DNA of 64,000 bases from Seonamhaeicola sediminis. Lineage in GTDB: Bacteria > Bacteroidota > Bacteroidia > Flavobacteriales > Flavobacteriaceae. This document shows, piece by piece, positions 55,853-64,000 of this stretch. Both the position numbers and the translations under genes were made by a program. Positions within the stretch are counted from its first letter, which is position 1; every line of letters starts with the position of its first letter. A model generated the notes under the pieces. The model was given only the letters and a program-made list of their open reading frames with translations. It had not been told where the DNA came from and did no database searches. The stretch is taken from the NCBI RefSeq assembly GCF_004358095.2, contig NZ_SMZJ02000005.1, positions 62,001 to 126,000 on the forward strand, read 5' to 3'.

Positions 55853-55919
55853 GGTTTAATGTAGTATCCTAAAAATATTCCTAACCTCAATAACCAATCA
55901 AATTAGGGTTTTAAGAAAC

Positions 55920-55955
55920 AAAAAAAGCGTCTTTCATTAAATAATGATGACGCTT
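55920..55955 (-). terminator. Terminator after the dksA-like gene
   Basis: On minus, AAGCGTC...GACGCTT arms enclose an inner ATTCATTATT-type stem and are followed by seven T. It lies between the dksA-like gene and lspA. Confidence 0.8.
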
Positions 55956-55992
55956 CTGTATTATTCATGAGCCCTCTTTTCAAAGGGATTAA

Positions 55993-56373
55993 CTATTTTT
56001 GCATGTTTTTGGCTTCAATACTTAAGGTAGCATGAGGCACTAACTCTAAACGCTTTTTATTAATTAACTTACCAGTAACTCTACAAATACCGTAAGTCTT
56101 GTTTTCTATTCTAATTAAAGCATTCTTAAGATCGCGAATAAACTTTTCTTGACGGATGGCTAATTGAGAATTAGATTCTTTACTCATTACTTCACTACCT
56201 TCATCAAAAGCTTTGAACGTAGGCGATGTATCATCTGTACCGTTGTTATGGTCATTCATATAGGCACTTTTTATAAGTTCTAAATCATGTTGCGCCTTAT
56301 CAATTTTTTCTTGAATCAACTTTCTAAATTCTGCTAACTCCGCATCTGAATATCTTGCACTTGTTGCTCCCAT
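55993..56373 (-). CDS. TraR/DksA-family regulator lacking the zinc-finger cysteines
   Basis: A 126-residue DksA-like protein that would bind RNA polymerase through its secondary channel. The coiled-coil N-terminal part (about 10-90) carries acidic residues near its tip (NGTDD, DEGSEVMSKE). The globular domain reads YGICRVTGKLINKKRLELVP; of the usual four zinc cysteines only C97 remains. The same loss is familiar in flavobacterial homologues. It begins four bases after ileS. Confidence 0.88.
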   Translation of the reverse strand: MGATSARYSDAELAEFRKLIQEKIDKAQHDLELIKSAYMNDHNNGTDDTSPTFKAFDEGSEVMSKESNSQLAIRQEKFIRDLKNALIRIENKTYGICRVTGKLINKKRLELVPHATLSIEAKNMQK

Positions 56374-56377
56374 AGTT

Positions 56378-59300
56378 TTAGTGTTTTTGGATAAACAATT
56401 TGGTATTTATATCGTCAAAAGCAATATCTATACCCTTATCTAAATTCTCAATTATTTCAAGCCCTTCTGCTAACGTTTCCGTTTTAATATAAGCCATATT
56501 TGAATCTATAGCATGTACTATATTTTCGTCTTTTTGAAGTTTAACATCAATTCTGTCTGTAACTTCAAACCCTGAATCCTTACGTAAATTTTGAATACGG
56601 TTGATAAGTTCTCTCGCAATTCCCTCACTTCGCAATTCCTCAGAAATGGTAACATCTAGGGCGACTGTTAATACACCTTCATTGGCAACTAACCAGCCTT
56701 CTATGTCCTGCGATGTAATTTCTACATCTGCAAGCCCTAAAGTAATATTTTTTCCGTTAATGTCAACCCCAATTTCACCAGTTTGTTCAATTTTTTTTAT
56801 ATCCTCTGCATTAAACTGTTTAACAGCATTTGCAATGAGCTTCATATCTTTTCCAAATCTTGGACCCAATGCCTTAAAATTCGGTTTTATTTGTTTTACC
56901 AAAATATCGGAAGCATCCTCTAAAATCTCAACTTCCTTTACGTTTACTTCGTGCTTTATCAAGTCTGAAACCGCTAGAATCTCTCCTTTTTGTTGTTTAC
57001 TATCAATAGGAATCATTATTTTTTGAAGCGGTTGGCGCACCTTAATCTTTTCCTTTGCCCTTAAGGATAATACTAAAGATGATATGGTTTGCGCACTTTC
57101 CATTTTGCGCTCTAAAGCCTTATCTACGAAACTTTCATCATAAACCGGAAAATTGGCTAAATGCACACTTTCAAAAGGTTCCTTTTTGGTTACTAAATTT
57201 AAATCTTGATACAGTTTATCCATGTAAAATGGTGCAATTGGCGCTCCCAATTTTGCAATGTTAACCATGCAAGTGTACAAGGTTTGGTATGCCGAAATTT
57301 TATCAGTTTGATAATCACCTTTCCAAAAACGCCTTCTACTTAAACGTACAAACCAGTTACTTAAGTAATCTTGAGTAAAATCTGAAATAGCTCTCGCTGC
57401 TTTTGTGGGTTCGTAATCAGCATAATATGCATCTACTTTCTTTATAAGGGTATGTAATTCAGAAAGAATCCAACGGTCTAATTCTGGTCTTTCTGCCAAT
57501 GGGATGTCAGCTTCAGCATAACTAAAGGCATCTAAATTGGTATATAAGCTAAAGAAAGAGTACGTATTGTAGAGTGTTCCGAAGAACTTGCGCTTCACCT
57601 CCTCAACACCTTCTAAATCAAATTTTAGGTTATCCCACGGATTAGCGTTAGAAATCATATACCAACGTGTAGCATCGGCTCCATAATTCCCCAAAGTTTC
57701 AAAAGGGTCTACCGCATTTCCTAAACGTTTCGACATTTTTTGTCCGCTCTTGTCTAGAACCAATCCGTTAGACACCACATTTTTGTATGACACAGAATCA
57801 AACACCATAGTACCTATAGCGTGTAAGGTATAGAACCACCCACGCGTTTGATCAACACCTTCTGCAATAAAGTTAGCTGGATAGGTTGTCCCTTCATCAA
57901 TTAACTTGGCATTTTCAAACGGGTAATGCCATTGGGCATAAGGCATTGAGCCCGAATCAAACCAAACATCAATTAAATCGCTTTCGCGATTCATTGGTTT
58001 TCCTGAAGGCGACACTAACGTAATTTGATCTACAATATTTTTATGCAAATCTATTTTAGCATAATTTTCATCACTCATGTTACCAATTTCAAAATCGGCA
58101 AAGATATCGGCTTCTAAAACACCTGCCTCTATGGCTTTTTGTATTTCCACTTTTAGTTCTTCAACAGAACCAATGCACAGTGCTTCTTTACCATCTTCAG
58201 TTCTCCAAATTGGCAACGGGATACCCCAATAACGTGAACGTGATAAGTTCCAATCGTTAGCATTAGCTAACCAGTTTCCAAAACGCCCTGTTCCAGTAGC
58301 TTTTGGTTTCCAGTTTATGGTTTCATTTAGTTCAAACATTCGGTCTTTAACGTCTGTAACTTTTATAAACCAAGAATCTAACGGATAGTATAAAATAGGT
58401 TTATCGGTTCGCCAACAGTTAGGGTAACTGTGTTTGTATTTTTCAACCTTAAAGGCTTTATTTTCTTCTTTTAGTTTAATAGCAATTTCAACATCAACAG
58501 AACGTTCTGGCGCTTCACCATCATCATAATATTCGTTCTTCACGTATTTGCCGGCTAACTCCTTCATTTCAGGACGAAAACGTCCTTGTAAGTCTACCAA
58601 TGGCACCAGATTGCCGTTTTCATCTTTCACCAACATAGGAGGTACTTCAGGAGTTGCTTGTTTTGCTACTAAGGCATCATCGGCACCAAAAGTTGGCGCA
58701 GTATGTACAATACCGGTACCGTCTTCGGTAGTTACAAAATCTCCCGAAATTACTCTAAAGGCATTTTCAGGGTTGTCATTAGGTAAGGCGTATGGAAGAA
58801 GTTGTTCATAACTGATTCCAACTAAATCGGTACCTTTAAATTCTTTTACAATGTAAAAAGGAATTTTTTTGTCACCAGCATTATAATTTAACAATTCAGT
58901 TTGTTCTTCAACCTGAGTAAACTTACCTGCAAATTGTTTAGCCAATAAAGGTTTACCTAGAACAACTTTTGTGGGTTCAAAAGTATATTGATTATACGTT
59001 TCAACTAATACATAATCAATTTTAGGACCTACCGTTAAAGCCGTGTTGCTTGGTAATGTCCAGGGGGTTGTGGTCCAAGCTAAAAAATGAATGTCGCCTT
59101 CATTTTGTAAAAAATCTGGCAAAGATTCAGTATTCGCTTTAAACTGCGCTACAACGGTAGTATCGGTCACATCTTGATAGGTTCCTGGTTGATTTAACTC
59201 ATGCGAACTTAAACCAGTTCCTGCTTTAGGTGAATAGGGCTGTATGGTATAGCCTTTATAAAGCAAATTCTTATCATAAATCTGCTTTAGTAGCCACCAA

Positions 59301-59782
59301 ACACTTTCCATGTATTTAGGCTCATAGGTAATGTAGGGATCATCCATATCAACCCAGTACCCCATTTTTTCAGTTAAATCATTCCAAACTCCAGTATAAC
59401 GCATCACAGCTTTTCTACAAGCTGCGTTATAATCTTCAACCGAAATAGTTTTACCTATATCCTCTTTAGTAATGCCTAATTCTTTTTCAACTCCAAGCTC
59501 TATGGGTAACCCATGTGTATCCCAACCCGCTTTACGTTTTACTTGATAACCCTTTTGAGTTTTATAACGGCAAAAAATATCTTTAATGGCACGAGCCATT
59601 ACATGATGAATACCAGGTAATCCATTAGCCGAAGGCGGACCTTCAAAAAACACAAAAGATTCTTGTCCTTCTCTAGAACTTATACTCTTTTCAAAAATGT
59701 TATTTTCTTGCCAATAGTTTAGAATTTCTTCTGCCACCTTTGGCAAGTCAAGTCCTTTATATTCAGGAAATTTCACACTCAT
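56378..59782 (-). CDS. ileS: Isoleucyl-tRNA synthetase, type 2, with GIHH in place of HIGH
   Basis: A 1134-residue class I synthetase. The length and the KMSKR (QKMSKRLGN) rather than KMSKS mark it as the eukaryote-like type 2 IleRS. The first signature, normally HxGH, reads G57-I-H59-H60 within SANGLPGIHHVMARAIKD, i.e. GxHH. The editing domain (TTPWTLPSNTALTVGP) and WFDSGSMPYAQWHYP are intact. GxHH type 2 enzymes are reported to be extremely resistant to mupirocin. It is followed by the dksA-like gene (four bases) and lspA. Confidence 0.95.
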   Translation of the reverse strand: MSVKFPEYKGLDLPKVAEEILNYWQENNIFEKSISSREGQESFVFFEGPPSANGLPGIHHVMARAIKDIFCRYKTQKGYQVKRKAGWDTHGLPIELGVEKELGITKEDIGKTISVEDYNAACRKAVMRYTGVWNDLTEKMGYWVDMDDPYITYEPKYMESVWWLLKQIYDKNLLYKGYTIQPYSPKAGTGLSSHELNQPGTYQDVTDTTVVAQFKANTESLPDFLQNEGDIHFLAWTTTPWTLPSNTALTVGPKIDYVLVETYNQYTFEPTKVVLGKPLLAKQFAGKFTQVEEQTELLNYNAGDKKIPFYIVKEFKGTDLVGISYEQLLPYALPNDNPENAFRVISGDFVTTEDGTGIVHTAPTFGADDALVAKQATPEVPPMLVKDENGNLVPLVDLQGRFRPEMKELAGKYVKNEYYDDGEAPERSVDVEIAIKLKEENKAFKVEKYKHSYPNCWRTDKPILYYPLDSWFIKVTDVKDRMFELNETINWKPKATGTGRFGNWLANANDWNLSRSRYWGIPLPIWRTEDGKEALCIGSVEELKVEIQKAIEAGVLEADIFADFEIGNMSDENYAKIDLHKNIVDQITLVSPSGKPMNRESDLIDVWFDSGSMPYAQWHYPFENAKLIDEGTTYPANFIAEGVDQTRGWFYTLHAIGTMVFDSVSYKNVVSNGLVLDKSGQKMSKRLGNAVDPFETLGNYGADATRWYMISNANPWDNLKFDLEGVEEVKRKFFGTLYNTYSFFSLYTNLDAFSYAEADIPLAERPELDRWILSELHTLIKKVDAYYADYEPTKAARAISDFTQDYLSNWFVRLSRRRFWKGDYQTDKISAYQTLYTCMVNIAKLGAPIAPFYMDKLYQDLNLVTKKEPFESVHLANFPVYDESFVDKALERKMESAQTISSLVLSLRAKEKIKVRQPLQKIMIPIDSKQQKGEILAVSDLIKHEVNVKEVEILEDASDILVKQIKPNFKALGPRFGKDMKLIANAVKQFNAEDIKKIEQTGEIGVDINGKNITLGLADVEITSQDIEGWLVANEGVLTVALDVTISEELRSEGIARELINRIQNLRKDSGFEVTDRIDVKLQKDENIVHAIDSNMAYIKTETLAEGLEIIENLDKGIDIAFDDINTKLFIQKH

Positions 59783-59852
59783 TTACGCTTAAATCTTATA
59801 AGGTTGCGAATTTAAGGAATTTTGATAAAACGAAGTATTGATTTAAAGCAAT

Positions 59853-61211
59853 TTAAACGATAAATTCTACCAAATCCTCTATTTTGGAAATCAATTGAAT
59901 TTTAATGGAAGTGCTTTTAAGTGAAATTTTGTTATGTTTAGATACAAAAATGGCAGAAAACCCTAATTTTTCAGCCTCTAGAATGCGTTGTTCTACACGC
60001 TGAACCGGCCTGATTTCACCAGACAAGCCAACCTCAGCAGCAAAACAAAAATCCTGTTGTATAGCTACATCTTCATTCGATGATAAAATAGCAGCAATTA
60101 CTGCTAAGTCTATAGCAGGATCATCAACAGTAATACCTCCTGTTATGTTTAAAAATACATCTTTAGCACCTAGTCTAAAACCTGCTCTTTTTTCTAAAAC
60201 AGCCAAAAGCATATTTAAGCGTTTTGCATTAAACCCAGTTGCAGAACGTTGCGGCGTTCCATAAACAGCTGTACTCACCAAAGCCTGAACTTCAATCATT
60301 AACGGGCGCATACCCTCCAAAGTAGCTGCAATAGCGTTGCCCGATAATTCTTCATCTTTTTTAGAAATTAGTATTTCTGATGGATTTGATACCTCTCTTA
60401 AACCAGACCCTTGCATTTCATAAATTCCCAATTCATTGGTAGACCCGAAGCGATTCTTGTTAGCTCTTAAAATTCTGAATACATGATTTCGGTCTCCTTC
60501 AAATTGTAGCACAGTATCTACCATGTGTTCTAAAATTTTAGGGCCTGCAATATTGCCATCTTTTGTAATATGCCCAATTAGAATGACAGGGATTGAAGTT
60601 TCTTTGGCGAACTTAATAAGTTCTGTAGTACATTCCTTTATTTGTGAAATACTACCTGAAGATGAATCTATGTAATCACTATGAAGTGTTTGAATGGAAT
60701 CTATAACAACAATTTCTGGTTCTAAAACTTCAATTTGCTTGAAAATATTTTGGGTTTTGGTTTCTGTTAAAATGTAACAATTATTGTTGTTAGGATTTAT
60801 GCGTTCTGCCCTCATTTTTATTTGTTTCTGGCTTTCTTCTCCCGAAACGTATAAAACTTTATACGGAAGCTTTAAAGACACTTGAAGCAACAAGGTGCTT
60901 TTACCAATTCCAGGCTCTCCACCTAATAACGTTAAAGACCCCAGAACAATGCCACCACCCAACACTCTATTAAACTCAGAATCTAAAGTATTTAATCTTG
61001 CGTCTTTAGAGAGATCAATCTCATTTATTTTAAGTGGTTTTGAAACACGTTTTGCAGATGAAGTTGGTATTTTCCAATCACTTTTTTCTGGTTTTTGAAT
61101 AACCTCTTCTGCAATAGTATTCCATGCTTTACAAGCATTACATTGCCCTTGCCATTTAGCATATTGCGCCCCACAGTTCTGACAGAAAAATGTTGTTTTT
61201 ACCTTAGCCAT
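59853..61211 (-). CDS. radA: DNA repair protein RadA
   Basis: A 452-residue RecA-like helicase promoting branch migration in recombination. The zinc finger C10-x2-C13 with C24-x2-C27, Walker A GGEPGIGKSTLLLQ, the RadA-specific KNRFGSTNE motif and the C-terminal Lon-protease-like domain (about 270-452, lacking the protease Ser) are all seen. It is the last gene of the panC-panD-flippase-esterase-radA run; its ATG is adjacent to the esterase stop. Confidence 0.97.
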   Translation of the reverse strand: MAKVKTTFFCQNCGAQYAKWQGQCNACKAWNTIAEEVIQKPEKSDWKIPTSSAKRVSKPLKINEIDLSKDARLNTLDSEFNRVLGGGIVLGSLTLLGGEPGIGKSTLLLQVSLKLPYKVLYVSGEESQKQIKMRAERINPNNNNCYILTETKTQNIFKQIEVLEPEIVVIDSIQTLHSDYIDSSSGSISQIKECTTELIKFAKETSIPVILIGHITKDGNIAGPKILEHMVDTVLQFEGDRNHVFRILRANKNRFGSTNELGIYEMQGSGLREVSNPSEILISKKDEELSGNAIAATLEGMRPLMIEVQALVSTAVYGTPQRSATGFNAKRLNMLLAVLEKRAGFRLGAKDVFLNITGGITVDDPAIDLAVIAAILSSNEDVAIQQDFCFAAEVGLSGEIRPVQRVEQRILEAEKLGFSAIFVSKHNKISLKSTSIKIQLISKIEDLVEFIV

Positions 61212-62357
61212 TTAATAACCAAAATCTGCTTTTATTAAATCTGCTTTTTCTAACATTAAATCTTTTGTTAAACCTGCAATTTCATCTAGTATATAAGCCG
61301 ATTGGTAAGTCCGCATAGCCCTTTTAGGCTCACCAGTTTCTTCATAAAATCTTGCCAAATAATAATTACCTAACATGGTTTTTGGATAGTGCTTTCTAGC
61401 CATCTTTCCCAAAGCTTCATAGTACTCATATTCTTCATTCTTTTCAATGGCTGCTGCAATCGCTTTAAAATCGTTCACAAGTATTTGCTTATCTAATGCA
61501 AACAAATCTAGTATAGTTTGATATTTCTCTACCAAATAATCAACAGGTGAAGTTTCTAATTTTAATATGGTCTCTTTATATTCTTGCTTACTTATTGGTT
61601 GAAAAACTTTAAAAATACTTTCTAAAGCACCAGGTATGGCATGAGCGGGCACAGAATAATGTGATGGCCTTTCAAAACTATTAAAGATGTATTGTAATTT
61701 TTCATTTTCTATTAATGAAACATCTTTATTTAATGCCTGTGACATCTGTTTAATTGATTTTGAGTCGTTATTAGTATATGCCAAATAGTAAAACGTTTTA
61801 GATTGCAATTTACCAAGTCGTTCTGGAACATAATCTATTATATCTGGAGCGAGCTCAGGACTAATTGAAATATAACCCTGAAACAGTGGATTTGACTTTA
61901 ACAAAAAATAATTAATAAAGTTTGCCGTTTCACCATGCCCAACAACTACCTTAAAATTAGTTATCCTATAATTGCGTTCTAAATAAGGTACAAGCTCCAT
62001 ACCTACAAACTCAAAAAAAGCAGCTCCTGTTTCAATTGGCAATGAATTCTGTTCAGAATACATACAGTCATCATAACGTTTACCAAGTTGATTTATACCA
62101 ACCACAATAGCTTCTGGCATATCCTCCCAATAGGAATAATAATCTACATTACCTGCAACAACTTCAAACATATAATCACCGTCAAAGACTACAAATAATG
62201 GATATACTTTTTCTTGACTAGAATCATATCCCCTAGGCAATTGAATTTTTATTTGACGCTCTTCTCCTAATCTTGAAGATTGAAAAGTTTCATATTTAAC
62301 TTGAGAAGTTGTGAAATTTACAGTAAAAAAAAATAATACAACAAGTAATTGTTTCAT
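61212..62357 (-). CDS. Esterase-fold secreted protein without a nucleophile serine, TPR-like tail
   Basis: A 381-residue protein with a signal peptide (MKQLLVVLFFFTVNFTTS). Residues 20-265 follow the esterase D/Fes-like alpha/beta hydrolase fold (IQLPRGYDSSQEKVYPLFVV, ISISPELAPD). The nucleophile elbow, expected as GHSxGG, reads V-G140-H-G142-E-T, so the catalytic Ser is Gly. The C-terminal 100 residues are helical and tetratricopeptide-like (LGNYYLARFYEETGEPKRAM). It therefore looks like a binding or scaffold protein. Flavobacterial relatives of the same gene order probably share the motif. Confidence 0.75.
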   Translation of the reverse strand: MKQLLVVLFFFTVNFTTSQVKYETFQSSRLGEERQIKIQLPRGYDSSQEKVYPLFVVFDGDYMFEVVAGNVDYYSYWEDMPEAIVVGINQLGKRYDDCMYSEQNSLPIETGAAFFEFVGMELVPYLERNYRITNFKVVVGHGETANFINYFLLKSNPLFQGYISISPELAPDIIDYVPERLGKLQSKTFYYLAYTNNDSKSIKQMSQALNKDVSLIENEKLQYIFNSFERPSHYSVPAHAIPGALESIFKVFQPISKQEYKETILKLETSPVDYLVEKYQTILDLFALDKQILVNDFKAIAAAIEKNEEYEYYEALGKMARKHYPKTMLGNYYLARFYEETGEPKRAMRTYQSAYILDEIAGLTKDLMLEKADLIKADFGY

Positions 62358-62443
62358 TTTGGCAGAATGATTTGAGATTTATTAAACGGCAAGTTAAGAA
62401 ATTAACCAACAGGTTAAAAACACTGTTTTTAATTTATAAGTGT

Positions 62444-63403
62444 TTATTTCCTTTTTATCCTATTGTAAATTGGTAAATAAACTAACGATAGGCCTCCAAA
62501 AATAATAATTAAAAGGGTTTGAGATGCCCACATAATCCAACCAAAAGCTCTACTGGGGTCTTCAGGAATATTAAATAGTAAAAAAGCCAACACAATAGCT
62601 TCTGGGTACGACCCCACACCTCCGTTAGTTGCAGCTATACTGAAACTAGCAGCTATAAAACCAATTAATACTGCTGCAAAAGGAATTTGACTAGTTTGCT
62701 CCAATGAAAAAGAGGTTACATAAAACATAAGCACATACATAGCCCAAATAAATAGGGTATGGAATATGTATGCCCATTTTTTCTTCATTTTAAAAATACT
62801 TAACGCGCCCTCAATTAATCCATTAACAAATGTCTTAATTCTTATAGCAAATCTTAAAGTACTTTTTTTTATAAACCTTATAAAGAAGAAGATTAAAATA
62901 ACGAATCCTGATAAAACAATAACAATTTTAATAGGATTGAATTTTTCAACTAAAAAGCCATAAATAAAATCAAATTGCAGAAAAAGTGTAACAGTTATAA
63001 TACCAAGCATAACTATCATATCAGCAACTCGTTCTGCCACTATAGAACCTAGACCTTTTTCAAAAGGCACGTCTTCATAATTAGTTATAATAGATGCTCT
63101 GGCCACTTCTCCAGCTCTTGGAATAGTATAATTAATTAAATAAGCCGCAAAAACAGCCATAATACTATTACCAAGTTTAATGTTATAACCCATTGGTTCT
63201 AATTGAAAACGCCAACGATATGCTCTTGATAAATGACTTAATAGCCCAAAGAAAACACCCAGACCTATCCAAGAGTAGTCTGCTTTCTTAAAATATGAAA
63301 CAAGCTCTTCAATTGAAATCCTAGAAAGTGAATACCAGACCAAAAAAACTCCCAGTAATAATGGGAGTGCAATTTTTAGTATTCGTTTTATTTTAGGTTT
63401 CAA
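62444..63403 (-). CDS. Flippase-like membrane protein (LPG synthase TM region family)
   Basis: A 319-residue integral membrane protein with about eight helices of the UPF0104/lysylphosphatidylglycerol synthase TM family. Motifs LGVFFGLLSHLSRAYRW, NYTIPRAGEVARASII and AATNGGVGSYPEAIV are characteristic. No aminoacyl-transfer domain is attached, so it may move lipids rather than synthesise them. Three bases separate it from panD, so it is co-transcribed. Confidence 0.87.
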   Translation of the reverse strand: MKPKIKRILKIALPLLLGVFLVWYSLSRISIEELVSYFKKADYSWIGLGVFFGLLSHLSRAYRWRFQLEPMGYNIKLGNSIMAVFAAYLINYTIPRAGEVARASIITNYEDVPFEKGLGSIVAERVADMIVMLGIITVTLFLQFDFIYGFLVEKFNPIKIVIVLSGFVILIFFFIRFIKKSTLRFAIRIKTFVNGLIEGALSIFKMKKKWAYIFHTLFIWAMYVLMFYVTSFSLEQTSQIPFAAVLIGFIAASFSIAATNGGVGSYPEAIVLAFLLFNIPEDPSRAFGWIMWASQTLLIIIFGGLSLVYLPIYNRIKRK

Positions 63404-63406
63404 TAT

Positions 63407-63757
63407 TTACTTTAATAAGTTAGTGGCTTCGTCTGGAAACACTAATGAAGGCTTAAACACTTTAGCTTCTTCTATATGCATAATAGCATACGTAATGAGA
63501 ATTAAAGTATCACCTACAGAAACTTTTCTGGCAGCAGCACCGTTTAGTGTTATCTCCCCACTGTTACGTGGACCAGGAATACAATAGGTTTCTAAGCGCT
63601 CACCATTGTCATTATTTACAATCTGAACTTTTTCACCTTGTATAATGTTAGCAGCCTCCATTAAATCTTCATCTATGGTAATACTGCCTATATAGTTAAG
63701 GTCTGCACCTGTGCATTTAACCCTATGAATTTTAGATTTTACTACTTGAATTTGCAT
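63407..63757 (-). CDS. panD: Aspartate 1-decarboxylase
   Basis: A 116-residue pyruvoyl enzyme making beta-alanine for pantothenate. Self-cleavage is expected at Gly24-Ser25 in YIGSITID, giving the pyruvoyl group. The N-terminal [16 protein letters not shown] and the [17 protein letters not shown] block are conserved. panC is 13 bases upstream on the same strand, and a promoter-like TATCTTTG lies in the gap. Confidence 0.96.
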   Translation of the reverse strand: MQIQVVKSKIHRVKCTGADLNYIGSITIDEDLMEAANIIQGEKVQIVNNDNGERLETYCIPGPRNSGEITLNGAAARKVSVGDTLILITYAIMHIEEAKVFKPSLVFPDEATNLLK

Positions 63758-63761
63758 GCTG

Positions 63762-63793
63762 CAAAGATAATTAATTTAATACGATATTATCAA
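63762..63793 (-). promoter_or_regulatory. Internal promoter of panD, probably leaderless
   Basis: On minus, TTG (63793-63791), 21 bases, then TATCTTTG (63769-63762), followed by CAGC and the panD ATG. The promoter overlaps the 3' end of panC. The TTTGCAGCATG string is the same as at thiL. Confidence 0.55.
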
Positions 63794-64000
63794 TCAATCT
63801 AATATCGTCAGCATAAGCAGCTATAAACGCTCGATACGCCTTTTTTTTAGATTTTCGTTTTATAGGTTTTAAAGTTTCTGTATCGGCAATAATGAAATAT
63901 TCTAACTCTAATAAATCGTGCTTAGAAAACTGATATTCAACCCATTCTGTAACTTTATTAGCACTTTTTGTGCCAAAAAGCTTTTTAGCTCCTTTTAATG
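63771..64000 (-). CDS. panC: Pantothenate synthetase, C-terminal part (cut by window edge)
   Basis: The last 76 codons are read on minus and end with [20 protein letters not shown] and a TAA at 63773-63771. The preceding [13 protein letters not shown] matches the C-terminal domain of PanC, which joins pantoate and beta-alanine using ATP. panD follows, so the window end holds a pan operon. Confidence 0.9.
   Translation of the reverse strand, partial: LKGAKKLFGTKSANKVTEWVEYQFSKHDLLELEYFIIADTETLKPIKRKSKKKAYRAFIAAYADDIRLIDNIVLN

Noticed and set aside
56601-57026. Open frame on plus inside ileS
   Set aside because: It lies entirely opposite conserved C-terminal ileS sequence and gives a low-complexity Ser/Ile-rich product.

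Overview
The window is AT-rich chromosome of a marine-type member of the Bacteroidota, almost certainly family Flavobacteriaceae. Supporting signs are the TAnnTTTG -7 promoter elements, SusC/TonB-type receptors with an N-terminal carboxypeptidase-like domain, DUF5689, DUF2480, DUF3078 and META-domain proteins, a one-subunit SdhC membrane anchor, and a DksA-like protein that has lost its zinc-finger cysteines. Genes are densely packed. I see no rRNA, tRNA, CRISPR array, phage or complete insertion sequence. No gap longer than 300 bases lacks a gene; the largest are 8254-8523 and 47045-47263, whose contents are listed as features.

Layout: 1-54 is the start of exodeoxyribonuclease III (minus). 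232-3765 is a giant outer-membrane barrel protein whose 5' end is disturbed by an inverted-repeat structure. It runs tail to tail into an M28 peptidase, followed by the sdhCAB operon (minus). 8524-14560 holds Xaa-Pro aminopeptidase, aspartate kinase with a divergent ACT-domain protein, an alpha/beta hydrolase broken by a frameshift in an A10 run, two tandem small putative zinc proteins and thiL. 14733-19316 is a four-gene operon for secreted lipoproteins: choice-of-anchor B, a seven-repeat propeller, MbnP and the diheme enzyme MbnH. 19423-28648 is an extended SUF iron-sulfur cluster operon (sufA, sufB, a lipoprotein, sufC, sufD, sufS, META, sufE, sufT-like, cupin, DUF2480) followed by DUF3078.

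28699-36540 contains hflX and a locus with two endonuclease/exonuclease/phosphatase proteins around a TonB-dependent receptor and a DUF5689 lipoprotein, plausibly for extracellular nucleic acid or phosphoester use. 36559-47044 has a small membrane protein, a second TonB receptor, pgi, an M23 peptidase, tryptophan 2,3-dioxygenase, a DUF3108 protein and the tyrosine-degradation genes hppD and hmgA, all on minus. 47264-51318 is uvrC plus a patatin with an outer-membrane barrel. 51420-54264 is a RimK-type ligase cassette (retropepsin-like protease, ATP-grasp ligase, AstE/AspA deacylase, 5-formyl-THF cyclo-ligase). 54261-59782 holds an ExbD-like secreted protein, lspA, the dksA-like gene and an ileS with an inverted HIGH signature (GIHH). 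59853-64000 is the minus operon panC (partial), panD, a flippase-like membrane protein, an esterase-fold protein lacking its nucleophile serine, and radA.

Most of the window is core metabolism. The regions that deserve a second look are the MbnP/MbnH lipoprotein operon, the GIHH isoleucyl-tRNA synthetase, the inverted-repeat structure at 178-349, shared dyads in the promoters of the iron-rich sdh and suf operons, and the two-nuclease TonB locus.
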